Shown here: one piece after another, positions 7,061 through 14,839 of the stretch
Layout: every line of letters starts with the position of its first letter
Position numbering within the stretch: position 1 is the first letter of the stretch
Assembly: GCA_015057205.1 (NCBI GenBank)
Contig: SVEW01000046.1
Span: 1 to 16,767 of the forward strand
From: Lachnospiraceae bacterium
GTDB lineage: Bacteria > Bacillota > Clostridia > Lachnospirales > Lachnospiraceae
Reading direction: 5' to 3'
Length of the DNA: 16,767 bases
The notes under the pieces: generated by a model
Told to the model about the DNA's origin: nothing
The model's input: the letters and a program-made list of their open reading frames with translations, nothing else
Database searches by the model: none
Position numbers and translations under genes: made by a program

Positions 7061-7097
7061 ATTCCTCCTTATACTAGATAACAGTGTAAGGAGGAAT
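7061..7097 (+). promoter_or_regulatory. Hairpin sequestering the antiporter ribosome binding site
   Basis: ATTCCTCCTTATACT (7061-7075) can pair over all 15 positions, with one G-U pair, with AGTGTAAGGAGGAAT (7083-7097) around a 7-base loop. The right arm contains the complete Shine-Dalgarno sequence AAGGAGGA of the gene starting at 7105. The stem is followed by TATAATT and not by a T-run, so it is not a terminator. As RNA it would hide the ribosome binding site; as DNA it could be an operator. What opens it (temperature, ion, protein or small RNA) is not visible. Confidence 0.7.
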
Positions 7098-7104
7098 TAT
7101 AATT

Positions 7105-8325
7105 ATGGAATACACATTTTTACTTTACTTGGCATTAATTCTTTTTTCAACCAAGGTTCTTGGAGTTATCTCAAAGAAATGCAATTTGCCACAAGTTGTT
7201 GGTGCCTTAATCGCCGGAATTATCATCGGACCATCAGTTCTTAATCTGATTCAGCTTTCAAGTGATGCAGGCTTTATTATTACAGATTTAGCAGAACTTG
7301 GCGTTATCTTCTTAATGTTCTCAGCCGGTCTTGAAACCGACCTTACAGAACTTAAGAAAAATTGTTTACCGGCTACCATCGTTGCAGCCATCGGCGTTTT
7401 CGTTCCGATTGCCTGCGGTTTTGCTGCATACGTTATGGTTTATCACCCAAGTCTTGCTACGCAGCAGGAACTGTTAAAAGCAATTTTCATCGGTGTTATT
7501 CTATCCGCAACATCTGTCAGCATCACCGTGGAAACATTACGCGAAATGGGTAAATTATCCGGTCGTGTGGGAACTACCATTCTTGGTGCCGCAGTCATTG
7601 ATGACATTTTAGGCATCATTGTTTTGACAATTGTAACCAGCTTAATGGATACTTCTGTATCCCTCGTTTCTGTTTTATTAAAAATTGTTTTGTACTTCCT
7701 TTGCATTGGCGCTATTTTCTTTGTCACCACAAAGGCAAGTCGTTTTATCGAGTCTCTCGGAAGAGGCAAAACCACAGCCATTATGTCTTTGGTATTTTGC
7801 TTGGGATTGTCCTATGCATCCGAAACATTCTTTGGTATTGCAGACATTACCGGTGCCTATTTTGCCGGATTAATCCTTTGCAATTTGAAAATTCGTCCGC
7901 ATCTTGAAGCAAAGACTTCAACCATTGCCGATTTGTTCTTAAGCCCGATTTTCTTTGTAAGCATCGGATTAAAGACCAGCCTTTCCGGTATGGACAATAG
8001 TGTTTTGTTGTTCTCTGCAGCCCTTTTGGTTGCCGCATTCTTATCCAAAGTAGTTGGTTGCGGCCTTGGCGCAAGATTGTGTGGATTTAGCAATCGTGAA
8101 TCTTTGCAAATTGGTGTTGGTATGATTTCTCGTGGCGAAGTTGCCCTGATTGTAGCACAGAAAGGATTCCAGTACGGACTGATTTCCGAAACATTATTCG
8201 CACCGGTTGTTTTGGTGGTAATTATCACAACATTGGTTACTCCAATTCTTCTCAAACTTGTGATGAAAGAGCATACCGAAACACGGAAGGTTTCAATTGA
8301 TTTTAAACATCGCGTAAATGCATAG
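7105..8325 (+). CDS. CPA2-family Na+(K+)/H+ antiporter
   Basis: The protein has 406 residues and is almost entirely hydrophobic, with 11-13 predicted transmembrane helices: the membrane core of the CPA2 (NapA/KefB/GerN-like) family, without a C-terminal NAD-binding RCK domain. Visible signatures are the Asp pair in GAAVIDDILGI (D166-D167, ion and proton binding), the unwound-helix region LSATSVSITVETL (133-145) and GMISRGEVALIVAQKG (339-354). An Asp-Asp pair is usual for electrogenic exchangers in this superfamily. It would expel Na+ or K+ in exchange for protons, for pH and salt homeostasis. The start has a strong AAGGAGGA site ten bases upstream, buried in the 7061-7097 hairpin. It follows the two-component genes on the same strand and is followed 25 bases later by a small membrane protein. 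The ion specificity cannot be read from the sequence. Confidence 0.88.
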   Translation: MEYTFLLYLALILFSTKVLGVISKKCNLPQVVGALIAGIIIGPSVLNLIQLSSDAGFIITDLAELGVIFLMFSAGLETDLTELKKNCLPATIVAAIGVFVPIACGFAAYVMVYHPSLATQQELLKAIFIGVILSATSVSITVETLREMGKLSGRVGTTILGAAVIDDILGIIVLTIVTSLMDTSVSLVSVLLKIVLYFLCIGAIFFVTTKASRFIESLGRGKTTAIMSLVFCLGLSYASETFFGIADITGAYFAGLILCNLKIRPHLEAKTSTIADLFLSPIFFVSIGLKTSLSGMDNSVLLFSAALLVAAFLSKVVGCGLGARLCGFSNRESLQIGVGMISRGEVALIVAQKGFQYGLISETLFAPVVLVVIITTLVTPILLKLVMKEHTETRKVSIDFKHRVNA

Positions 8326-8350
8326 AGTTTTTTAGTAAAGGAGATTTATT

Positions 8351-8590
8351 ATGTTATACCAGATACTTATTTTTAGTGTAATCGTAGTCGCAGTATTTGC
8401 CGGTCTTGCTTGTGCCGTTGTTCGTTTCACCTTAACCGGAAAGGTTTCCGCCAAGGTAGAACATCGCACATCTGTTAAAAAATGCAATCAGGCACTTGAA
8501 CAGTCCGGTTTGAAACCATTGGAAGACGCACCAAAAGCGCCAGCCACTAAACCGGAGAAAAACGTTACCATCAAACATTCTTTAGCATAA
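8351..8590 (+). CDS. Small single-pass membrane protein, antiporter-associated
   Basis: The protein has 79 residues. One hydrophobic helix at about 4-25 is followed by a basic, then Pro/Lys-rich cytoplasmic tail. AAAGGAGA lies six bases before the ATG. It is 25 bases after the antiporter and shares its terminator (8600-8638), so it is co-transcribed. I recognise no family. Its size and position suggest an accessory or regulatory subunit of the antiporter, an inference only. Confidence 0.7.
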   Translation: MLYQILIFSVIVVAVFAGLACAVVRFTLTGKVSAKVEHRTSVKKCNQALEQSGLKPLEDAPKAPATKPEKNVTIKHSLA

Positions 8591-8599
8591 ATAACGTAA

Positions 8600-8638
8600 G
8601 GACCGCTCCGATGATTTCTCATCGATGCGGTCCTTTTT
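8600..8638 (+). terminator. Rho-independent terminator of the antiporter operon
   Basis: Stem GGACCGC (8600-8606) with GCGGTCC (8627-8633), inner stem CGATGA (8609-8614) with TCATCG (8619-8624), then TTTTT. It begins nine bases after the stop codon of the small membrane protein. Confidence 0.9.
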
Positions 8639-8711
8639 GTAAGTCAAACCCTATTGCCCCAGTACAACCTTCGTCTCCTAGATTATACCGTTAAACGAAA
8701 CTCATTACAAT

Positions 8712-8759
8712 TACAAAAACCTTACAAAACATTACAATTTTGTAATGTTTCGCAAGGTT
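8712..8759 (-). terminator. A/T-rich hairpin, likely terminator of the serpin-ligase operon
   Basis: AACCTT (8718-8723) pairs with AAGGTT (8754-8759), and AAACATTACA with TGTAATGTTT lies inside. On the minus strand the stem is followed by TTTTG. It begins five bases beyond the stop of the biotin ligase gene. TTACAA is repeated several times in 8703-8745, so an operator role cannot be excluded. The rest of 8640-8711 shows nothing I can name. Confidence 0.6.
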
Positions 8760-8763
8760 CATT

Positions 8764-9564
8764 CTACTCCATCCGAATACTGATTTCCCCAGAAGACAAC
8801 ACGGCTTCTTCCCCGCTAGCATAGCGCACTACCAAATGGCACGCATCATCGATGGCCAACACCTTTGCCTCTTTTTCACCATCCGGCAAAAGCACCTGTA
8901 CCACCCTTCCAATCACAATGCTTTTCTCCCGATATTTGTAAATCACGGTATTCCAATCCCATTCACGATAGAAACGCATAAATCCGTTCAAGATTTCCGC
9001 CGCCAGCCGGTTCTTCGCATCCGCAACTTGCTTGCCAAAAGCTGCACCGGCGATTTCTCGCAGTTCCTCCGGGAAGTCCTCCGTCGGCTTATAGAGATTC
9101 ACGCCAATTCCGAGCACCACAAAACTCACCGTGCCATCGGTGTTCAGCCCGCCGGCCTCCGTCAAAATGCCGCAAACCTTCCTCCCATCCATAAAAATGT
9201 CATTCACCCATTTGATTCCCGCCTCTTTTCCGGTAACCTGCTCAATGGCCTCGCAGACAGCCACCGCCGCCATGGAGGTAATCTGCGCAGCCTGCGTGAT
9301 GGTCATTTTCTCAGGTCGCAGCAAGATACTCATATAAATTCCTGTGTCCTTTGGGGAATAAAACGTATGTCCCTGTCGCCCGCGACCGGCGGTCTGCTCC
9401 TGTGCCAAAAGCACGTAGCCCGCTTTCTCGCCGCGATTAGCTTTTTCATACACAAGGGTGTTTGTAGAAGTTACCACCGGCTCTACCTCGATGGTCAACG
9501 CCTCACAAACACCCTGTAAATACGTTTCGATTCCACCTACGGACAAACAATCCGTATTCTTCAT
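8764..9564 (-). CDS. birA: Biotin--[acetyl-CoA-carboxylase] ligase, without DNA-binding domain
   Basis: The protein has 266 residues. It makes biotinyl-AMP and transfers biotin to a lysine on biotin carboxyl carrier proteins. Signatures: STNT (33-36), the glycine-rich adenylate loop GRGRQG (60-65), KWVNDIF (118-124) with the catalytic lysine, and GIGVN (152-156). A C-terminal SH3-like domain follows at about 220-266. The N-terminal winged helix of bifunctional BirA is absent, so this is a monofunctional enzyme that should not repress biotin genes itself. The ribosome binding site TAAGGAA (9574-9580) contains the stop codon of the upstream serpin gene, which points to translational coupling. 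No biotin synthesis or carrier gene is in the window. Confidence 0.92.
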   Translation of the reverse strand: MKNTDCLSVGGIETYLQGVCEALTIEVEPVVTSTNTLVYEKANRGEKAGYVLLAQEQTAGRGRQGHTFYSPKDTGIYMSILLRPEKMTITQAAQITSMAAVAVCEAIEQVTGKEAGIKWVNDIFMDGRKVCGILTEAGGLNTDGTVSFVVLGIGVNLYKPTEDFPEELREIAGAAFGKQVADAKNRLAAEILNGFMRFYREWDWNTVIYKYREKSIVIGRVVQVLLPDGEKEAKVLAIDDACHLVVRYASGEEAVLSSGEISIRME

Positions 9565-9577
9565 CGCAATAAATTCC

Positions 9578-10702
9578 TTACTTCTTTAAATTCTTAATCT
9601 GTCCTACAAATGCTACATCATTATTTTTCTTATCCAGAATAGCATAATAAAATGGCTTATTCATGGAAATATGCACCGTCTTTGGTTCCTCGGTTCTCAC
9701 AGATGTAACGCCACAAATGATTTCACTTACAGCGGCAGCCTCTGTACCTTGCTTATCCACCTTAATGCGGGCAACCTGCGTAATATCCAAATCCGTATCC
9801 TCGGACTCTTTCGCAATTCCAAGGTTCTTAAAGTAAGCGGTCAAATTAAAGTTACTCTTTGTTTCAAATTCCGGAAACTTCACGTAAATCTCGTCGGCAC
9901 TTTCTTTCGATGCCAAAAGGTTTGCAAAATCAACCGTCTTAAGGTCTTTCTTAGGTCTTATCAACAACAGAGCAAATCCGTCTTTATATGGAACTTCTAC
10001 CGCCTTAGCCGTAGCATTTTCATAATAAGACTTCGCGCTATCGTAATGCAAATATTTTGTCTTCATCTTGTTTCCTGCAGCCGTGGTAAAAATATGATTC
10101 TTCGTATCTTTACGTAAATCACCGCCCAGCCACTGGTCTTTAAAATAAGTAACATTCATAATGTCATAAATCGTGTCACTATTTAACGTCGTTGGCGTGC
10201 TACTGATAAAATTATTGGTCTTCTCTTTCACGAAATCATTCTTCTCTTTCGTCGCCGCCGCACTGTTGGACATATCCATTTCGTAGATATACGCCTTCAC
10301 TTCATCAGCAATTTTCATATCCCTGTCTTTATTTTTCCAGATACGATTCACCAACCGGAAGCTTTCTTCATTATTCTCATAAGAAAGATAATCCGTATCT
10401 CCAAGAATTGCTTTGATGACCTTGCGATTCTCTTCCTTCTGTGTTACATACTGATACATGGCTAAAGCGCTATTCATGGATTCCGGACTGTAAATATAAT
10501 TTCCCCGCTTTCCCATCTTGCGAAGCTGCTCAAAATAATTAGCCACCTTATCCTCTGCCTGCACTGCCTTCTTAGCCACGACTGTCTCCTCCTTTACGTC
10601 AGCCTTCTTCACCGGTTTCGCACCTTTCATGTCAGCATGACCAACCCCCAACAACATGGCAATTGATAATCCCAAGCTTAAAAATGGTACAATACGTCTC
10701 AT
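9578..10702 (-). CDS. Secreted serpin (serine/cysteine protease inhibitor)
   Basis: The protein has 374 residues. A signal peptide (basic MRR, hydrophobic 5-20, likely cleavage after GHA23) has no lipobox, so the protein is exported; residues 24-50 form a Lys/Val/Ala linker. Serpin marks: YSPESMNSALAM (71-82), the NVTYFKDQW shutter/strand motif (183-191), the hinge KVDKQGTEAAAVSE (314-327) and the C-terminal NKPFYYAI…VAFVGQI. The hinge fits an inhibitory serpin (G-T-E-A-A-A at P15-P10). Counting from G319 puts P1 at T333 and P1' at S334, but the loop to NKPF is about six residues longer than in alpha-1-antitrypsin, so the cleaved bond is uncertain; R336 is another candidate. AGGAGGAGG lies six bases before the ATG. 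Serpins are scattered in bacteria and in gut species are thought to block host or neighbour proteases. Confidence 0.9.
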   Translation of the reverse strand: MRRIVPFLSLGLSIAMLLGVGHADMKGAKPVKKADVKEETVVAKKAVQAEDKVANYFEQLRKMGKRGNYIYSPESMNSALAMYQYVTQKEENRKVIKAILGDTDYLSYENNEESFRLVNRIWKNKDRDMKIADEVKAYIYEMDMSNSAAATKEKNDFVKEKTNNFISSTPTTLNSDTIYDIMNVTYFKDQWLGGDLRKDTKNHIFTTAAGNKMKTKYLHYDSAKSYYENATAKAVEVPYKDGFALLLIRPKKDLKTVDFANLLASKESADEIYVKFPEFETKSNFNLTAYFKNLGIAKESEDTDLDITQVARIKVDKQGTEAAAVSEIICGVTSVRTEEPKTVHISMNKPFYYAILDKKNNDVAFVGQIKNLKK

Positions 10703-10724
10703 TAAATCCTCCTCCTTTTGTTTG

Positions 10725-10753
10725 GTTATATACTATTAGAACCCAATTTTCAA
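10725..10753 (-). promoter_or_regulatory. Putative sigma-A promoter of the serpin-ligase operon
   Basis: On the minus strand, TTGAAA (10748-10753), 17 bases and TATAAC (10725-10730) lie just upstream of the serpin ribosome binding site. Both hexamers are close to consensus. Confidence 0.6.
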
Positions 10754-10784
10754 TTTTTCTTACAACTACTATACAAAGTTTTCG

Positions 10785-10830
10785 CAAAAAAAACAAGGGC
10801 TTCGCACTAATTACCTAGCGCGATAGCCCC
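10785..10830 (-). terminator. Rho-independent terminator of the 10845-11468 gene
   Basis: On the minus strand GGGGCT-ATCGC-GCTA pairs with TAGTGCGA-AGCCC around GTAAT, followed by TTGTTTTTTTT. It separates this gene from the serpin promoter. Its arms resemble those of the hairpin at 4208-4253. Confidence 0.85.
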
Positions 10831-10844
10831 ACACGTCTTATTCT

Positions 10845-11468
10845 CTACACAAGTACATCCACCTCTAAGCCAACTTCTGTTCCGGCTTCTTTGCTGTGCA
10901 TCTTACGAATTTCCTGCATCACTGCATCTTCTTTTTCAAAAATCTGCTTAAGCCCCGGCTTTGAGGAAGCCTCTTCGTTCCGATATCCACTCAACACAAA
11001 ATCTTCCGCCACATTTCCGGCATCTCTTGTAATAATGGATTCCATACGAAGCATTTCCTGCTCCTTCGGCATCTTGGTATATGCATCCCCCTGCACAAAT
11101 TCATGAAACGTTTGAATTGCAGTAGTGGTTGCTCCCTGTATACGCTGTGCCTGGTTTACTTTCTTCTGTTTACTAATGCAAGGATCATTAATAATTTTAC
11201 GTAGTTCATTCAAGTTGGTCTGAACCTTGTTCATATGCATTCTCTGAGCTTCCTCTTTTGACTTGCAATGACGAAGTCGCTCTTCATATGCCTTCTGCTC
11301 TTCTACATCGGCCTTATATTCCATATAAACTTTGAGATTACGTTCTCTAAGTTTATCTTCTTCACCAAGAGTCAGCCTGCGACCGCCTCTCATCCGATTA
11401 TAAATTGAGTTGTAAACATTATCTTCTCGTTTTTGATTCCATATATCCGATGATACTCTCGAAATCAT
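10845..11468 (-). CDS. Uncharacterised charged helical protein
   Basis: The protein has 207 residues. It is rich in Lys, Glu, Arg and Met, with no signal peptide or membrane segment. Residues 35-115 read as long amphipathic helices or a coiled coil (ERNLKVYMEYKADVEEQKAY onwards). A second helical block at 115-195 includes TAIQTFHEFVQGDAYT and a tail rich in Val and Glu. AAGGAGGGGG lies four bases before the ATG. It is a single gene between its own promoter (11507-11534) and a strong terminator. I recognise no domain. It resembles the 4269-4901 product in size, cytoplasmic character and terminator, but I see no clear sequence similarity. Confidence 0.7.
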   Translation of the reverse strand: MISRVSSDIWNQKREDNVYNSIYNRMRGGRRLTLGEEDKLRERNLKVYMEYKADVEEQKAYEERLRHCKSKEEAQRMHMNKVQTNLNELRKIINDPCISKQKKVNQAQRIQGATTTAIQTFHEFVQGDAYTKMPKEQEMLRMESIITRDAGNVAEDFVLSGYRNEEASSKPGLKQIFEKEDAVMQEIRKMHSKEAGTEVGLEVDVLV

Positions 11469-11506
11469 GCTCCCCCTCCTTGCGTGCTATTTACTACTCT
11501 ACACTT

Positions 11507-11534
11507 ATCATATCGTAAAGAGAGGAGCATTCAA
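11507..11534 (-). promoter_or_regulatory. Putative promoter of the 10845-11468 gene
   Basis: On the minus strand, TTGAAT (11529-11534), 16 bases and TATGAT (11507-11512) lie about 40 bases upstream of the ATG at 11468. Confidence 0.5.
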
Positions 11535-11640
11535 ATCTTGTTAATTTACACAAAGATTTCAAACCATTATGTATACATTTCACAGTTTGTTCCAACTTTC
11601 AGATATAATGGAATTTCCGTGATTCATTCGTATACAAATG

Positions 11641-11662
11641 CTGTATCCAATTAAGAATACAG
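11641..11662 (-). terminator. Weak hairpin at the end of the nrd operon
   Basis: CTGTAT pairs with ATACAG (11641-11646 with 11657-11662), overlapping the stop codon of the last gene. On the minus strand CATTTGT follows, a poor T-run, so termination here may be inefficient or occur further on. Confidence 0.35.
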
Positions 11663-12079
11663 ATAGGACAATTTGCTATCATCAATGACATCATAAAAAC
11701 CTTTTTCATAAATGCCATTGTGCTTATCTTCCTTTTCGAATCCGGCAATTAACTTTTTCGCCTCCGCTAAATTGGAAGCTTCCTTTATAATTTCCTTTGT
11801 CTCCCGGTTGGCTACAAAATATTTGTTAACATCATTCTTCGCCCGGATAATCGTGGTATAGGTCTCCGGATCTGTTTGCAGAATAATCCCGCCATAGGCT
11901 ATGCAAAAGCCCAACAATTGGCGATATTGTTCCTGAGGCCGATTATGAAATACAATTTTCAATCGTTTCCCACCGATAAAGGCTCCACTTAAGAATATTT
12001 CTGCATTGTTTTCCGTCTTATTATTGCATAATTCCTTTTGTACAAAAGCGATGACTCTGCTTACTTTTACTTCTCCCAC
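11651..12079 (-). CDS. Uncharacterised third gene of the nrdDG operon
   Basis: The protein has 142 residues starting at GTG 12079, with AAGGGGGA nine bases upstream inside nrdG. It overlaps the nrdG end by 13 bases, so the two are translationally coupled. It appears to be a soluble alpha/beta protein: an N-terminal helix, then strands (AEIFLSGAFIGGKRLKIVFHN), a helix (EQYRQLLGFCIAYGG), further strands (TYTTIIRAKNDVNKYFVANRETKEI), a helix (NLAEAKKLIAGFEKED) and a tail with YEKGFYDVIDD. There is no signal peptide, no metal-binding Cys cluster and no membrane segment. I recognise no family. Tight coupling to the radical-SAM activase suggests a role linked to the anaerobic reductase, but it could be an unrelated passenger. 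Confidence 0.7.
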   Translation of the reverse strand: MGEVKVSRVIAFVQKELCNNKTENNAEIFLSGAFIGGKRLKIVFHNRPQEQYRQLLGFCIAYGGIILQTDPETYTTIIRAKNDVNKYFVANRETKEIIKEASNLAEAKKLIAGFEKEDKHNGIYEKGFYDVIDDSKLSYLYS

Positions 12080-12591
12080 AGGTATATTCCCCCTTGTTGT
12101 ATACTTTTAGCTACATCAATCAAACGTTGATTTTCTGACCCGCGAAATAAAAGCGTTATGTTCCGCTCTTCTTCATGAAATTCTCCGTCCACTAACACAT
12201 CCACCATACGTAATAATTCCTCTGTGATATCCGTATGGCAACGAAGGTTGCCAACATCTCTTAACTGCTCCCAGGTATACCCGGAATAAACCCAGATAGT
12301 TTTCCCCGGTACTTCGTCACGAACCCTTCTAATCAATCGAAGAACGGTCTCCTGATTCACCGGTTCCATGGGTTCGCCGCCAAGAATCGTAAGTCCGGCA
12401 ATATATCCCGGTCGCAAGGATGCAACAATTTCATCCTCTACTTCCTTCGTAAAGGGGTGTCCGTAGTTAAAATCCCAGGTCTCCTGATTAAAACATCCTT
12501 TGCAATGATGGGTGCATCCACTGACAAACAGCACTGTCCGACATCCCGGTCCGTTAGCCGTATCTGTATAGTATATCTGCCCATAGTTCAT
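12067..12591 (-). CDS. nrdG: Anaerobic ribonucleotide reductase activating protein (radical SAM)
   Basis: The protein has 174 residues from ATG 12591, chosen because AGGAGGGG is six bases upstream; the ATG at 12597 touches that site. It binds one [4Fe-4S] cluster through CTHHCKGC (C26, C30, C33), cleaves S-adenosylmethionine and places the glycyl radical on NrdD. Other family marks are GPGCRTVLFVSGC, the GGEP motif (71-74) and IWVYSGYTWEQL. Length and motifs are normal for NrdG. It follows nrdD by 12 bases (measured from this start) and shares its promoter. Confidence 0.95.
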   Translation of the reverse strand: MNYGQIYYTDTANGPGCRTVLFVSGCTHHCKGCFNQETWDFNYGHPFTKEVEDEIVASLRPGYIAGLTILGGEPMEPVNQETVLRLIRRVRDEVPGKTIWVYSGYTWEQLRDVGNLRCHTDITEELLRMVDVLVDGEFHEEERNITLLFRGSENQRLIDVAKSIQQGGIYLWEK

Positions 12592-12603
12592 AATCATCCC
12601 CTC

Positions 12604-14820
12604 CTAGGAAAGCTTTGGCACGCTTACGTGAAGCACACGCTCCTTAATCTCCTGGGTTCTGCCCTGATTCCAAAACTGGGTACCAATGTATCCGCAGGTT
12701 CTTCTGGCAACGGACATTTTATTCTGATCACGGTTACCGCAATTTGGACACTCCCAAATCAATTTTCCGGTTTCGGTATCTTCCTTGATTGCAATCTCAC
12801 CATCGTATCCACATACTTCACAAAAATCTGACTTGGTATTTAACTCTGCATACATAATATTATCGTAAATATACTGCATAATGGTAATTACTGCCTCTAT
12901 ATTCTGCTGCATATTCGGAACTTCTACATAACTGATCGCCCCACCCGGAGACAAACGCTGGAATTTTGATTCAAACTTCAACTTCTTAAAAGCATCAATC
13001 TGCTCCGTTACATGTACATGATAGGAATTGGTAATATAATTCTTATCCGTTACATGCTCCATAATGCCAAATCGTTTCTGCAGGCATTTGGCAAATTTAT
13101 AAGTCGTAGACTCCATCGGCGTTCCATACAAAGAATAGCTGATATTCTCCTCTGCCCGCCACTGACTACATTTATCGTTTAAGTGCTGCATCACTTTAAG
13201 GGCAAATTCTTTTCCCTTCTCATGGGTATGACTGACTCCCAGCATACGGTAGCACATCTCACTGATTCCCGCATAGCCAAGGGAAATCGTAGAGTAATTA
13301 CCGTATAAGAGTTTATCGATTGTCTCCCCTTTTTTCAAACGGGCAATGGCTCCGTTCTGCCACAAAATCGGTGCCACGTCAGACTTCGTTCCAAGCAAAC
13401 GCTCATGGCGAATACGCAAAGCCCGATGGCACAAATCCAGTCTTTCATCCAGAATTCTCCAGAAATCTTCCATATCGCCAAAGGAAGAACAAGCCACATC
13501 CACCAGGTTAATGGTTACAACACCTTGGTTAAATCGTCCATAATATTTATGAGCTCCGTTTTCACCAAGCCCCTCCGTATCCGGAGTCAAAAAGGAACGG
13601 CATCCCATACACGGATACACGTCTCCGTTCTTGTATTCTTTCATTTTCTTAGCAGAAATGTAATCCGGCACCATACGTTTTGCCGTACATTTTGCCGCAA
13701 GCTTTGTCAATTCGAAATACTTGCTTCCCTCAGCCACATTGTCTTCATCCAACACATAAATCAGCTTCGGGAATGCCGGTGTCACCCAAACACCCTTTTC
13801 ATTCTTAACGCCCTGCATTCTCTGCAAAAGCACCTCGCGGATAATCTTTGCCAAATCATCCCTTACCTGTCCTTCCGGAACTTCATCCAGATACATAAAC
13901 ATGGTTACAAAAGGTGCCTGTCCGTTACAAGTCATCAGCGTTATCAATTGATACTGAATGGTCTGAATTCCATTGGTAATCTCTCGGTCAAGACGCATCT
14001 CTGTAATCTTGTCAATCTTGTCTGTATCAACAGTCTCTCCCACCGATTCCCACTCTTCTAATACCTGCTTACGAATCTGTTTTCTGGACATATCCACAAA
14101 CGGCGCTAAATGAGACAATGTAAAAGACTGACCGCCATACTGATTGGACGCAACCTGCGCCACAATCTGTGTTGTAATATTGCAAGCTGTTGAAAAACGA
14201 TGGGGGGTTTCTATTTTTGTCTCAGAGATAACCGTACCGTTTTGCAACATATCTTCTAAGTTAATCAAATCGCAATTATGTTCTTTTTGCGCAAAATAGT
14301 CTGCATCATGGAAATGAATGATTCCCTCCTGATGCGCTTTGACAATTTCCTCCGGTAACAGCAAGCGCATGGTTAAATCCTTTGATACCTCGCCTGCCAT
14401 ATAATCACGCTGTGTGGAATTGATAACCGGATTCTTATTCGCGTTCTCCTGCTTTACCTCCTCGTTGCACTGCTCAATCAATGCAAGGATTCCGTCATCC
14501 GTTGTATTCTGTTTACGCGCCAATTCTCTCTTATAACGATAACGCACGTACTTCTGTGCAACTTCATAACCGCGCATCTCCATGATGCCGGTCTCAACCA
14601 TATCCTGAATCGTTTCTACATTCACTGCATGGGGACAAAGCGTAACTTCATCCGCAATCATCTTTGCAACTGCCGAAATCTGTGGCACACTCAACCTGTG
14701 TATTTCTTCAACTTCCTGATTTGCTTTGGAAATTGCATTCTCAATCTTCAAAATGTCAAAATCAACTTCATTTCCATTTCTTTTTATCACACGTATTCTT
14801 GTATCCTGTGCCATATTCAT
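12604..14820 (-). CDS. nrdD: Anaerobic ribonucleoside-triphosphate reductase, class III
   Basis: The protein has 738 residues. It reduces ribonucleoside triphosphates to deoxy forms without oxygen, using formate in the well-studied enzymes. Residues about 5-95 form the ATP-cone allosteric domain (IRVIKRNGNEVDFDILKIENAI…). The catalytic ten-stranded barrel follows, with HNCDLINLEDMLQNG and the active-site loop YPCMGCRSFL. The C-terminal zinc site uses C667, C670, C691 and C694, and the glycyl radical is G710 in RRTCGYIG, equivalent to G681 of E. coli NrdD. All key residues are present. AAGGAG lies four bases before ATG 14820; the ATG two codons later is also possible. Expression is probably repressed by NrdR at the two boxes upstream. 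Confidence 0.96.
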   Translation of the reverse strand: MNMAQDTRIRVIKRNGNEVDFDILKIENAISKANQEVEEIHRLSVPQISAVAKMIADEVTLCPHAVNVETIQDMVETGIMEMRGYEVAQKYVRYRYKRELARKQNTTDDGILALIEQCNEEVKQENANKNPVINSTQRDYMAGEVSKDLTMRLLLPEEIVKAHQEGIIHFHDADYFAQKEHNCDLINLEDMLQNGTVISETKIETPHRFSTACNITTQIVAQVASNQYGGQSFTLSHLAPFVDMSRKQIRKQVLEEWESVGETVDTDKIDKITEMRLDREITNGIQTIQYQLITLMTCNGQAPFVTMFMYLDEVPEGQVRDDLAKIIREVLLQRMQGVKNEKGVWVTPAFPKLIYVLDEDNVAEGSKYFELTKLAAKCTAKRMVPDYISAKKMKEYKNGDVYPCMGCRSFLTPDTEGLGENGAHKYYGRFNQGVVTINLVDVACSSFGDMEDFWRILDERLDLCHRALRIRHERLLGTKSDVAPILWQNGAIARLKKGETIDKLLYGNYSTISLGYAGISEMCYRMLGVSHTHEKGKEFALKVMQHLNDKCSQWRAEENISYSLYGTPMESTTYKFAKCLQKRFGIMEHVTDKNYITNSYHVHVTEQIDAFKKLKFESKFQRLSPGGAISYVEVPNMQQNIEAVITIMQYIYDNIMYAELNTKSDFCEVCGYDGEIAIKEDTETGKLIWECPNCGNRDQNKMSVARRTCGYIGTQFWNQGRTQEIKERVLHVSVPKLS

Positions 14821-14839
14821 AATTCTCCTTACAACTTTT

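Noticed and set aside
13405..14061. A 218-residue plus-strand open frame opposite nrdD
   Set aside because: It is the antisense shadow of a fully conserved gene, with no ribosome binding site and no plausible domain.
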